Assembly: GCA_015478575.1 (NCBI GenBank)
Contig: JADMIN010000003.1
Coordinates: forward strand, 1-24,400
Direction: 5' to 3'
Length of the DNA: 24,400 bases
Source of the DNA: Ktedonobacterales bacterium
GTDB taxonomy: Bacteria > Chloroflexota > Ktedonobacteria > Ktedonobacterales > JADMIN01
Notes under the pieces: generated by a model
Databases searched by the model: none
Told to the model about the DNA's origin: nothing
Seen by the model: only the letters and a program-made list of their open reading frames with translations
Position numbers and translations under genes: made by a program
Shown here: positions 15,767 to 22,478 of the stretch, piece after piece
Numbering within the stretch: the stretch's first letter is position 1
How the letters are laid out: the number at the start of each line of letters is the position of its first letter

Positions 15767-17122
15767 TCACATGTGGCGCAGTTCACGCGAGGAGATGGCG
15801 ATCACCACCGCGATCAACAGCGCGCCCGCGCCCGCCAGGAAGGCGGCACCCGGACCAAACACCACCGTGAGCGCGCCGGCGCCGACCAGCGAGAGTGGCT
15901 GCGAGACGCCGCCCGCGAGGAACTGAATGCTGAAGACGCGCCCCTGGTATTCAGGAGCGATGCGCTGCTGCATGATGGTGATGAACATGGTGTCGGCCAT
16001 CGCGAGGGTCAGCCCGATGCCCGCCATCGTGCCCGCCACCGCCAGCACCCGCCCTGACCCGGTGAGGGAGAACGCGAATGGCAACCCACCAGCGGAGCCA
16101 GCCAGAAGCGGCACCAGCACCAGTAGCACGGTATTGATGCCCCAGAGGCCTACGGCGATCTTGCCACGGCCACGCATGCGACCGAGCACGCTGGACCCCA
16201 GCCCGCCGATGATACCGCCGACACCGGTGGCGGCGAGGAGCAGGCCGAGCGTGATCGGACTGCGGGAGAGATTATGCGCCAGCACGATAAGCCCGACGTT
16301 GAGTGCGCCAGCGAAGCCAAGATTGCCGAAAACGGTGACGAGCATCGCGGCGCGCACCAGCGACGTCTGGCGCGCGTACCCAAAGCCCGCGCGGATCTCA
16401 CTCCACATACTCGCGCGCCTGGGTGGCTCCACGGCGCTCCCCTCCGCTATCACGGCAGCCGAGGAGGAGGCCGCGCGCCGGGGTACGCGCATGCCAAAGA
16501 GGGCCAGTGCTGAGACGCCGAAGGAGGCGGCATCCACTAGGAAGGCGATGCTGGCTTGTGTCGCGGTGGCGAGACCGCCCAGCACCGGGCCGACGGTCAA
16601 GGTCAGAAACTGTAGCCCTTGCATGAGGCCGTTGCCGGCGGGCAGGTCACGCGCGTCTAGCGTCGCGGGGAGTAGCGCCCGCGATCCTGGCTGAAAGAGG
16701 CCGCTGCCCGCGCCTTCTAAGCCAGCGAAGAGCGCGACGAGCCAGAGCGGGGGCAGCCCCGCGAAGAGAGTGACCCCCAACACGCCCACCACCAGCGCGC
16801 GACCGAGATCGGCGCTGAGCATGATGACGCGCGGGGTCAGGCGGTCGGCCAGCGCCCCGCCGACCAACAGCAACAGCACGCGCGGAATGGTCGCCGCGGT
16901 GAGGATGAGCGCCATCTTGCTGGGATCCCCCGTGACGGCCAGCACCGTCCAGGGGAGCGCGAGACTATACGCTTGGTCACCAAGTACCGAGATGAGCTGG
17001 CCGGTGAAGAGCAGCGAGAAGTTGCGGTTACGCAAGGGCGTGAAGGCACCGCGCCGCGGCGGCGTGGCCACAGCGGGCGCGGCTGGCATCGTCTCAGCGG
17101 GCCTATCGAGCGGTTGCGTCAT
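15767..17122 (-). CDS. Major facilitator superfamily transporter (EntS/MFS_3-like exporter)
   Basis: A 451-residue polytopic membrane protein with about 12 hydrophobic segments. The opening FTPLRNRNFSLLFTGQLISVLGDQ is the usual first-helix sequence of the MFS_3/EntS-like drug and metabolite exporters. ALADRLTPR between helices 2 and 3 is the MFS motif A position (G-x-L-a-D-r), and a long basic loop (RVPRRAASS...) separates the two halves. These families use the proton gradient to expel small molecules such as siderophores or macrolides; the substrate here is unknown. The frame opens at 17143, but GGGAGG (17130-17135) sits 7 nt before the ATG at 17122, which I take as the start. It follows the DUF4097-type gene by 84 nt and is probably expressed from the same promoter at 18022-18050. 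Confidence 0.9.
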   Translation of the reverse strand: MTQPLDRPAETMPAAPAVATPPRRGAFTPLRNRNFSLLFTGQLISVLGDQAYSLALPWTVLAVTGDPSKMALILTAATIPRVLLLLVGGALADRLTPRVIMLSADLGRALVVGVLGVTLFAGLPPLWLVALFAGLEGAGSGLFQPGSRALLPATLDARDLPAGNGLMQGLQFLTLTVGPVLGGLATATQASIAFLVDAASFGVSALALFGMRVPRRAASSSAAVIAEGSAVEPPRRASMWSEIRAGFGYARQTSLVRAAMLVTVFGNLGFAGALNVGLIVLAHNLSRSPITLGLLLAATGVGGIIGGLGSSVLGRMRGRGKIAVGLWGINTVLLVLVPLLAGSAGGLPFAFSLTGSGRVLAVAGTMAGIGLTLAMADTMFITIMQQRIAPEYQGRVFSIQFLAGGVSQPLSLVGAGALTVVFGPGAAFLAGAGALLIAVVIAISSRELRHM

Positions 17123-17129
17123 AGGGATA

Positions 17130-17135
17130 CCTCCC
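17130..17135 (-). promoter_or_regulatory. Ribosome binding site of the MFS gene
   Basis: GGGAGG on the minus strand, 7 nt before the ATG at 17122. It chooses this start over the in-frame ATG at 17143. Confidence 0.6.
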
Positions 17136-17223
17136 GCGGGCATACAAGCACGCTCGCATGCCGTGGCTGAGCACGTGCCACGCGGCTGGGGAGCGGCCTG
17201 AACGATTTATCTGGCGCGCAGCG

Positions 17224-17916
17224 TCAGCTCGCCGACATTGACGTGAATGCCCAGGGTGCCGCCGCTCGCGCCGGGCTGAAGGGCGCCACTGGCCCGCTGG
17301 CGCACGAGTTGGCGCGTACGGGGATGGAGAACCCGGAGAGGTGGAGCCGCCCAACATCTACGCTCGCCTCCAGAGTGGCGGCGGTGCGTGCCGGAAGCTC
17401 GACGTTGGCCTGCCCGGCGGTAACGATGATGTCGAGTGAGGCGTCGGCGGCCAATGCGCCGTGAATCTCGGCGTTGCCCGCGGTGACGGTGAGCGTCGAG
17501 CCATCGGCAAAGGTGACGTCGTCTGCCGCCAGATTGCCAGCATGGGCAACCGCGCGCACCTGGCCCGTCACCTCGCGAATCCCCAGATTACCGGCGGCCA
17601 GGCGCAGATCCAACGCCGTATGGGTCGGCACGATGAACGCCAACTCGACCGTGATTCCCTCGCTCACCTCCGCTGGATACTCGACCTCCACCGTGATCGT
17701 GTCGCCCTCGCGCGCGGTATGAATTTGGATGCGCTCGAGGTCGTGCGCGCCGCCGAAGCCGAGGATGCCGTTCCGCGCCTTCTTGGTGACACGCAGACCT
17801 ATCTGGCCGTCCGTGCCCGCCGCCACGGTGATGGCGCCGGCGCGGTTGCGCGCGATGAGCGTGGGAGTGGCGTCGGTGGTGAAGGTGTGTGTCTCGCTGG
17901 TGGTGCTGGTGGACAT
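17224..17916 (-). CDS. DUF4097-type beta-helix protein with a C-terminal frameshift
   Basis: A protein of the DUF4097/DUF4098 type (right-handed beta-helix, sometimes called putative auto-transporter adhesin), role unknown. It has the family's repeating short beta strands: ITVAAGTDGQIGLRV, LDLRLAAGNLGIREV, LTVTAGNAEIHGAL, LDIIVTAGQANVELPA, LEASVDVGRLHLSGF. No signal peptide is present with the start at 17916. As read, the last 25 or so codons turn into an unrelated Ala/Pro-rich sequence. A different frame of the same DNA encodes ALQPGASGGTLGIHVNVG then ELTLRAR and a TAA at 17207-17209, which is the expected family ending. A one-base loss (or two-base gain) near 17281-17290 therefore separates the two frames, by mutation or sequencing error. 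The open frame continues upstream to 18171, but the promoter at 18022-18050 excludes that extension. It is the first gene of a run with the MFS exporter. Confidence 0.78.
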   Translation of the reverse strand: MSTSTTSETHTFTTDATPTLIARNRAGAITVAAGTDGQIGLRVTKKARNGILGFGGAHDLERIQIHTAREGDTITVEVEYPAEVSEGITVELAFIVPTHTALDLRLAAGNLGIREVTGQVRAVAHAGNLAADDVTFADGSTLTVTAGNAEIHGALAADASLDIIVTAGQANVELPARTAATLEASVDVGRLHLSGFSIPVRANSCASGPVAPFSPARAAAPWAFTSMSAS

Positions 17917-18021
17917 AGGATGCTCTCTTTCTCGTGAGCCGCTGGCAGAGAGGCCGACACGCGCAGCCGGAAGGGGCGCCAAGATGGCCGAGGCGGCCAC
18001 GCGGGTGCCGGGCATGCCAGA

Positions 18022-18050
18022 CGTATACCATGCCGACGCGAGATAGTCAA
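18022..18050 (-). promoter_or_regulatory. Sigma70-type promoter for the DUF4097/MFS genes
   Basis: On the minus strand TTGACT (18045-18050) and TATACG (18022-18027) are separated by exactly 17 bp, with an AT-rich patch just upstream. The predicted transcript starts near 18015 and has a leader of about 100 nt before the ATG at 17916. Confidence 0.62.
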
Positions 18051-18064
18051 TAGATATCTTAATT

Positions 18065-18077
18065 TTCATCACATGAA
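18065..18077. promoter_or_regulatory. Short inverted repeat upstream of the DUF4097 promoter
   Basis: TTCAT CAC ATGAA, a perfect 5-bp inverted repeat, 15 bp upstream of the -35, in an AT-rich patch that stands out from the surrounding GC-rich DNA. The position suits an activator site. The rest of the gap 18078-18270, up to the exonuclease stop, holds nothing else I can support. Confidence 0.3.
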
Positions 18078-18270
18078 CGTGAATAAAGTTAATGTTTGAG
18101 TGGCCCGTCCGGAGGAACACGTGTGGATGTCGCGCCGAGACCCGCCGAGACCGATCATCCCGAAACCGCACCGTTCATCCCACATGGTAGGGGAGAAGGC
18201 GCTCAGCGCACACCGCGGCGGGGCCAGGTTCCGCGTGGGCCGAAGAAACCAGCAACGCCTAGGGGTCTGC

Positions 18271-19536
18271 TTAATCAGCGTCAGCGTCCGTCTCGGCCTC
18301 AGCGTCCGTCTCAGCGTCAGCGTCGGTGCGCTCATCGGCGCTCTTCATGCCGCTCGCCGCGATGCCAAAGCGCGCACGCAAGGCCGCGCGCCAGTCGTTT
18401 GGATCAGCGGGGTCACCCGCCGCATCGCCGCCGATGGTCCAGATGCCCCCGTGACGCCGCTCTGGGCGCATCTCGGGGCGCATCTCGGGGCCGAGCGCGG
18501 CCCTGCCCTCCAATTGATCGAGGGCGAGCTGGGCCGCCTGGCGGACCTCGTGAACGGGATCACCGAGCAGCGGGCGCACCAGCGCCGCGGAGCCAGGCAC
18601 CCGCAGCCGCCCAAGCGCGCGAATGGCGCCCGCGCGCTCCTCCGAGGCCAGCGCGGGCAGATAGGCATGGAGATCAGGCGCCAATCCCGTGAGGCCGAGG
18701 TCACTGGCGATGCGCATCACACGCGCGCGGTGGCCAGGATGACGCACCCGCGCCAACGCCTCGCGGAGCGCCTGCTCTTGCGCGAGGAGGTTGTCGGCAA
18801 TGCCGGCCTCAGCCACAGCCGTCTCCACCGGCCGCGTGCGGGTACCGTCAACGTAGGGCAGCAGCCAGGGGGCCACATCGGGCGGCGGCTCGTCGGCGGG
18901 CTGGAGATGGAGTGCGACCGCCCACGCATAGTTGGCGGCGAGCCAACTGTAGAGCACGAGCGTCATCTCGGCGTCGCGCGCGGCGTAGGCCACCATCGCG
19001 GGGGTAAGCGGGCGACGCGCCCAATCGGCGCGCTGCAAGCTCTTATCCAGTCGAATGTTGCATGCGCGCAGGAGCATGGCTTGCAGGCCAGACTCGCGCG
19101 GGCCAAAGATCGAGCGGCTCACGGCCTCCAGGTCGAGCGTATAACGTGCCTCGAGGCCGCGCGTCGCCAGCATACGGGCATCAGCGCTAATGCCGTGGAA
19201 GAGCTTGAGGATGTCCGGAGCTTCTAGCGCGGCACGCAGCGGCGAGAGGTCAGGCAGCCGAAGCGTATCCACAACGGTGGAGTGCGTGTGGTCATCATCG
19301 GACGTGAATTGGAGCAGCGCCAAGCGATGCGCGAGATCAGTGGGGCGGCGTGGGCCGCGCGTCTGCACAAACTCCGCATCTATAGCGATCGTGCGGGCGG
19401 CGGCCAGATTAGCGGCCAACGCGCGCAGGTCATCGGGACGATCCACATAGTGGTGATGCTTCCAGCCCGGCGCCACGATTGGCGGCGCGCTCACACCACG
19501 AAACCCATCGTGGTCCGCGCCCTGGACTCTCGACAT
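18271..19536 (-). CDS. RNase D-like DEDDy 3'-5' exonuclease with HEAT-like region and acidic tail
   Basis: A 421-residue nuclease of the DnaQ-like/RNase D group. Exo I is TIAIDAEFVQ (Asp53, Glu55), Exo II is LFHGISADARML (Asp119), and Exo III is YAARDAE (Tyr184-x3-Asp188), preceded by the typical LDKSLQRADWARRPLT. All four metal ligands and the Tyr are present, so it should cut RNA or DNA from the 3' end with two metal ions. Bacterial RNase D normally continues into HRDC domains. Here residues about 245-345 instead look like HEAT/armadillo helices (ERAGAIRALGRLRVPGSAALVRPLL, DPVHEVRQAAQLALDQL). They are followed by an MRPE-MRPE repeat and an Asp/Glu/Ala/Thr tail of about 20 residues with tandem-repeat DNA. 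A moderate purine-rich site precedes the ATG. It has its own promoter candidate (19719-19747) with a leader of about 175 nt. Confidence 0.87.
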   Translation of the reverse strand: MSRVQGADHDGFRGVSAPPIVAPGWKHHHYVDRPDDLRALAANLAAARTIAIDAEFVQTRGPRRPTDLAHRLALLQFTSDDDHTHSTVVDTLRLPDLSPLRAALEAPDILKLFHGISADARMLATRGLEARYTLDLEAVSRSIFGPRESGLQAMLLRACNIRLDKSLQRADWARRPLTPAMVAYAARDAEMTLVLYSWLAANYAWAVALHLQPADEPPPDVAPWLLPYVDGTRTRPVETAVAEAGIADNLLAQEQALREALARVRHPGHRARVMRIASDLGLTGLAPDLHAYLPALASEERAGAIRALGRLRVPGSAALVRPLLGDPVHEVRQAAQLALDQLEGRAALGPEMRPEMRPERRHGGIWTIGGDAAGDPADPNDWRAALRARFGIAASGMKSADERTDADAETDAEAETDADAD

Positions 19537-19615
19537 GCCGGCCCCTTTTCACCACCCGCGTTTTCTGGTCGCCAGTCTTTGCCACGCCCTGATCCGCGCC
19601 TGGGAGGCGCGCGAA

Positions 19616-19642
19616 GCGGTCGCGCGCGCGCGTGGCGTCGTT
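19616..19642. repeat. 27-bp direct repeat, first copy
   Basis: Identical to 19677-19703, with start points 61 bp apart. The core is an alternating CG run followed by TGGCGTCGTT. Both copies lie in the leader of the exonuclease gene. The alternating purine/pyrimidine run could adopt Z-DNA. Confidence 0.85.
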
Positions 19643-19676
19643 GGGTAGCTCGAACGCGCGAGGTCCTGGTACCATC

Positions 19677-19703
19677 GCGGTCGCGCGCGCGCGTGGCGTC
19701 GTT
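19677..19703. repeat. 27-bp direct repeat, second copy
   Basis: Second perfect copy of 19616-19642, starting 15 bp downstream (in transcription direction) of the candidate -10 of the exonuclease promoter, so it spans the predicted early transcribed region. Confidence 0.85.
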
Positions 19704-19718
19704 ATCTTCCTCGGCTTC

Positions 19719-19747
19719 AGTATACGTACTCTGGCGCGCTGTTGCAA
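19719..19747 (-). promoter_or_regulatory. Candidate promoter of the exonuclease gene
   Basis: On the minus strand TTGCAA (19742-19747), a 17-bp spacer and TATACT (19719-19724). The -10 matches consensus at 5 of 6 positions and the -35 at 4 of 6. The spacing is ideal and it lies about 175 nt ahead of the exonuclease start. Confidence 0.5.
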
Positions 19748-19779
19748 ACCCCACTTGCCTGGGGGAGCCGGGGAGGCGC

Positions 19780-19902
19780 ATGAAGAACCATGATGCTGGG
19801 AGGCCCTTTGGCCGCGCCGTGAATGGCCGCCGATGGGGCGTCCAGGGCGCCCGCAAGGTACTCTGGCGTCTGGTCAATACGATCCAGGCACCCGTTCGTT
19901 AG
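19780..19902 (+). CDS. Possible 40-residue basic small protein
   Basis: A short open frame starting ATGAAGAACCATGATGCTGG, with GGGGAGG 4 nt before the ATG and ending at a TAG. The product would be basic (Arg/Lys-rich, two Trp) and has no family I recognise. The Shine-Dalgarno is strong and codon use resembles that of the neighbours, but no promoter is seen for it on this strand and the length gives little statistical support. It lies between the divergent exonuclease and TIG-protein promoters. It may be a chance frame. Confidence 0.3.
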   Translation: MKNHDAGRPFGRAVNGRRWGVQGARKVLWRLVNTIQAPVR

Positions 19903-19999
19903 ACCAGATAGGGGACCCTCCACCTCGCGCGGACGAACGGGGATGGGGAGACACTCGCCCGCGCACATCGGTGTCAGCGTGCCCCTGTGGCCCACGTCA

Positions 20000-20028
20000 T
20001 TGACAGGGCGAGGCGAGGATGTTACACT
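20000..20028 (+). promoter_or_regulatory. Sigma70-type promoter of the TIG-domain protein
   Basis: A perfect TTGACA (20000-20005), a 17-bp spacer and TACACT (20023-20028). The predicted transcript starts near 20035, giving a leader of about 100 nt. This excludes the upstream in-frame ATG at 19987 as the start. Confidence 0.68.
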
Positions 20029-20136
20029 CGCTCGGTATGCAGTGTGCTCGTGCCCGTCGCTCGTGAGCCTGGTGGGCACCCGCGGCATATGTGGGTGGGC
20101 GGGATGTTCGGTGGAGAAAGGGAGGCGCCGCGGTAC

Positions 20137-21321
20137 ATGACCAGTCATCAAATAGCTCATATGCCCTCTGGCGCGGAGGTGAGCGCTCGACGACGGGGGC
20201 GCGCTCGGCTCAGCTTGGCGCTGCCGCTGCTGCTCGTGCTCGTCGCGCTCGTCGCGATGCCGGGCATCGCGTTGGCCGGCGGTACACCGCCCTCCGTGAA
20301 CCTAGCGGTAGATCCAGCGTCAGGCCCCGTCGGCGCGCAGGTGACCGTCAAGGGGAGCAGTTTCACGCCTGGAGATGCGATCCAGATCGGCTATGCCACG
20401 GGCAGTTGCGCCAACGGTGTCACGATCATCAGCGGCGCGACCGGCACCGCCACCAGCGGCGGCACGGTCAGCATCATCATTGTGTGGCCATCATCAGGAA
20501 CGGGCAACTACATCATCTGCGCCAAGGATACGACCAACGGGCATACGTATCCATCGGCGAATCACTTCCAGGTCACCAGCGCCACGGCGCCAGCTATCGC
20601 GATCTCGTCACCGGTGCGATCAGGGCAGCCAGTGACCGTCACGGGGTCGAATTTCCTCGTACCAGGCGGCGGCACGGTCGAGATTCGCTACGGTCCGGGC
20701 AGTGGCAACGGCTGCGCGACCACCGCTGGCACCGCGACGCTCAACGCTGATGGCAGCTTTACCTTCACCTTTAACGCGCCCTTCGAAGCGAGCAGCACCC
20801 AGATCACCATCACCGCCGTCTATCCACAGGGATCGTGCGACGGCTCGTGGGTCTTGCGCGCGTCGAAGACGGTGACCGTGTTGGCGGCGACCGCCACCAC
20901 GCCCTCACCAACGGTCAAGCCGACGGTGGCGCCAGGCGTGACGCCGGGCACGACGCCAGCTCCTGTGAGCATTGTCTTTCCGCCTACCTTCCCACCCACG
21001 CCCGCCGAGACCGTCGTCTATTGTCTCGTGGGCCTGCTGCTCTTGCTCTTGCTGCTGCTGCTGTTCCTGTTGCTGGCGCGGCGGCGTCGGAAGGATCAGC
21101 CGGTGATGATCCAGCAGAAGGATACGCCCGTGGTCAATTCGGGCCAAGGCGGGTCGCCGATGGTGCAATCTAGCATCTATGCGGAGAATCCACGCAACCA
21201 GCGGCGCACGCAGATCGCCGAAGAAGTGACGACCATCCAGGAGGAGCCGGTCAATCCGCCCAATCCGCCCGGTGGTGGCGGCCCAGCGCCGCGCTACGGT
21301 CCGGCGCTGGGCGGCGAGTAG
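20137..21321 (+). CDS. Secreted, membrane-anchored protein with two TIG-like domains
   Basis: A type I membrane protein of 394 residues, family not firmly known. Residues 17-47 form a signal peptide (ARRRGRAR, a long hydrophobic core, then GIALA before GG). Two immunoglobulin-like TIG/IPT-type domains follow, at about 52-148 (LAVDPASGPVGAQVTVKGSSFTPGD) and 152-250 (PVRSGQPVTVTGSNF). Each contains a pair of cysteines that may form disulfides. A Thr/Pro linker (about 251-290) leads to a very Leu-rich transmembrane helix (about 293-313) with a stop-transfer RRRRK. The cytoplasmic tail of 75 residues ends in Pro/Gly-rich sequence. The domains probably face outside and bind a protein or glycan. 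The ATG at 20137 was chosen because it lies downstream of the promoter and follows GGAGG, though the 11-nt spacing is long; ATGs at 20104 and 20161 are alternatives. It precedes a single-pass membrane protein and an FtsH-like protease. Confidence 0.8.
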   Translation: MTSHQIAHMPSGAEVSARRRGRARLSLALPLLLVLVALVAMPGIALAGGTPPSVNLAVDPASGPVGAQVTVKGSSFTPGDAIQIGYATGSCANGVTIISGATGTATSGGTVSIIIVWPSSGTGNYIICAKDTTNGHTYPSANHFQVTSATAPAIAISSPVRSGQPVTVTGSNFLVPGGGTVEIRYGPGSGNGCATTAGTATLNADGSFTFTFNAPFEASSTQITITAVYPQGSCDGSWVLRASKTVTVLAATATTPSPTVKPTVAPGVTPGTTPAPVSIVFPPTFPPTPAETVVYCLVGLLLLLLLLLLFLLLARRRRKDQPVMIQQKDTPVVNSGQGGSPMVQSSIYAENPRNQRRTQIAEEVTTIQEEPVNPPNPPGGGGPAPRYGPALGGE

Positions 21322-21374
21322 CGCTCACGCCGGGCTAGCGGCTGGCATGCCGCGGTGATGAGGGCTGAGGTGAT

Positions 21375-21411
21375 GATGGGGAGTGCGTTCCGCAATGGCG
21401 CGCTCCCCATC
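21375..21411 (+). terminator. 13-bp-stem hairpin after the TIG-protein gene
   Basis: GATGGGGAGTGCG (21375-21387) pairs with CGCGCTCCCCATC (21399-21411) with one mismatch-type pair and an 11-nt loop, 53 nt after the stop codon. No T-run follows on either strand, so it may terminate inefficiently or act as an mRNA end structure. Confidence 0.45.
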
Positions 21412-21468
21412 GCCGCGCCGCCGTTCGAGCGCGGACGACCCATCTACCGCGCGGTGGGCTGAGGCGGC

Positions 21469-21480
21469 CCGTTCGAACGG
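21469..21480. promoter_or_regulatory. 12-bp palindrome upstream of the single-pass protein gene
   Basis: CCGTTCGAACGG is a perfect palindrome about 80 bp upstream of the -35 at 21560. A half-related CCGTTCGAGCG lies at 21421. It could be an operator, or chance in GC-rich DNA. Confidence 0.25.
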
Positions 21481-21559
21481 CGCGGGGAGGGTTGTGGTCA
21501 AGGCGGCCCTTCCTTCGTTGGAATATGAGGTAGGAGCGCGCGGGGCGGGGCTGGAGTGC

Positions 21560-21588
21560 TTGACGACCTCTTCGCGCCCGCATAAAAT
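21560..21588 (+). promoter_or_regulatory. Sigma70-type promoter of the single-pass protein / FtsH-like genes
   Basis: TTGACG (21560-21565), a 17-bp spacer and TAAAAT (21583-21588), each 5 of 6 to consensus. The predicted start is near 21595 with a leader of about 104 nt before the ATG at 21699. It probably serves both this gene and the FtsH-like gene. Confidence 0.68.
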
Positions 21589-21698
21589 GTCGAGAAAGGC
21601 CGCGGCCGCGGCGACACCGCCGCCCCGCCAGCCCAAGAATTCGCGCCGTGCGCGCGCCTACCCGCGACGTGGCGGATCACTCTGCTGGGGATCTCTCT

Positions 21699-22412
21699 AT
21701 GAGCCAGGAACTCCTGTCGCCCACGGCCTCACCGCCGCCGAGCGCGGCATCATCCATGACCAGCACGGCGGTGGCGCCGAGCGCGCGGCCAGCCTACGTG
21801 CCTGAGCCACCACCACCGCCATCCCGTGTGGCCCGCGCCATCAAGTGGCCGATCCGCAAGTTGCTCAAGGGCCTCTATCTGCTCACCGCCGCGGCGAGGA
21901 GCCACCGCGCCGTCTCCGTCGTGCTGCTGGTCATCATCCTGGGGCTGTTGGGCAGCGGCGTGGTCGTCTATCGCGCCACGCACCCCAGCGGCGACGTGGC
22001 TGGCCTTGGGCCGACAGCAACGGGCGGCCTCTATGGCGGCACGACGCCCTTCACGGTGGTCAATGCCGCGGCGCCACCGCTGCCCGCCAGTATGATTCAG
22101 TGGATGCATGGGCACAAATACTTCGATGCCCAGGAAGTCTGGAATACGTTCAGCGCGCGCGAGCAGCAAGCGCTCACCCAGAAGAAGATCACCGCAAGCA
22201 CGCTGCAAGACAACTTCAATACGCTGAAGAGCCAGGGCTTCCAGTTCACCGAGTTTATCTATAGCGGCGGCTACCGCGCCCCTGATGGCACCTCCCACTA
22301 CACCATCGAGGTGCTCTACGCGCGAGGGAATCAAGCGGGCCTGCAAACCTATTATTTCCTTCTTGACGCGGATGGGAAGATCGCCGCGTACGTCAATCTG
22401 ACGCCCAGCTAG
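21699..22412 (+). CDS. Single-pass membrane protein with a small extracytoplasmic C-terminal domain, unknown family
   Basis: A 237-residue protein that I cannot assign to a named family. Residues 1-42 are a Pro/Ser/Ala-rich cytoplasmic tail with a PPPPP run. Residues 43-70 are basic and amphipathic (RAIKWPIRKLLKGLY). One transmembrane helix lies at about 71-91 and a Gly/Thr/Ala linker runs to about 128. Residues 130-237 form a compact alpha+beta domain (HKYFDAQEVWNTFSARE, then three strands in FQFTEFIYSGGY, HYTIEVLYARG and LQTYYFLLDADGKIAAYVNL). That pattern recalls small NTF2-like folds, but this is only a shape impression. The ATG at 21699 lies about 100 nt after a good promoter; the ribosome site (GGGG) is weak. 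The FtsH-like gene follows after 66 nt, so the protein may be a partner or substrate adaptor of that protease. Confidence 0.75.
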   Translation: MSQELLSPTASPPPSAASSMTSTAVAPSARPAYVPEPPPPPSRVARAIKWPIRKLLKGLYLLTAAARSHRAVSVVLLVIILGLLGSGVVVYRATHPSGDVAGLGPTATGGLYGGTTPFTVVNAAAPPLPASMIQWMHGHKYFDAQEVWNTFSAREQQALTQKKITASTLQDNFNTLKSQGFQFTEFIYSGGYRAPDGTSHYTIEVLYARGNQAGLQTYYFLLDADGKIAAYVNLTPS

Positions 22413-22425
22413 AACGCCCAGCTAG
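22401..22425. repeat. 12-bp duplication across the stop codon
   Basis: ACGCCCAGCTAG occurs at 22401-22412, where it ends the single-pass protein gene, and again at 22414-22425, one base later. The second copy is non-coding and duplicates the stop codon. Confidence 0.8.
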
Positions 22426-22478
22426 CGGCGCGGGCAGTGAGAGGGCAGCCACCCAACTTCCCAGAGAGGGTATCCCGC

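Larger units (their letters stand above)
19537..20136. other. 600-bp divergent intergenic region
   Basis: Gap between the exonuclease (minus) and the TIG protein (plus). It holds the two 27-bp CG-rich repeats, the exonuclease promoter, a possible small gene at 19780-19902 and the TIG-protein promoter with its leader. Nothing else is supported. Confidence 0.6.
21322..21698. other. 377-bp gap between the TIG-protein and single-pass protein genes
   Basis: It holds the 13-bp-stem hairpin, the 12-bp palindrome and the promoter at 21560-21588 with its leader. Open frames in this gap have neither a ribosome binding site nor family resemblance. Confidence 0.6.

Noticed and set aside
17224..18171. 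The long form of the DUF4097-type protein starting at 18171
   Set aside because: The extra 85 codons overlap the promoter at 18022-18050 and the AT-rich upstream patch, and encode no beta-helix repeats.
18100..19227. A 375-codon open frame on the plus strand opposite the exonuclease gene
   Set aside because: It is antisense to a gene with clear DEDDy motifs, its product is Arg/His-rich without any recognisable domain, and long antisense frames are common in high-GC DNA.
19987..20136. An N-terminal extension of the TIG-domain protein starting at 19987
   Set aside because: The ATG lies upstream of the perfect TTGACA and would have to be transcribed from elsewhere; the signal peptide fits a start at 20137 or close to it.
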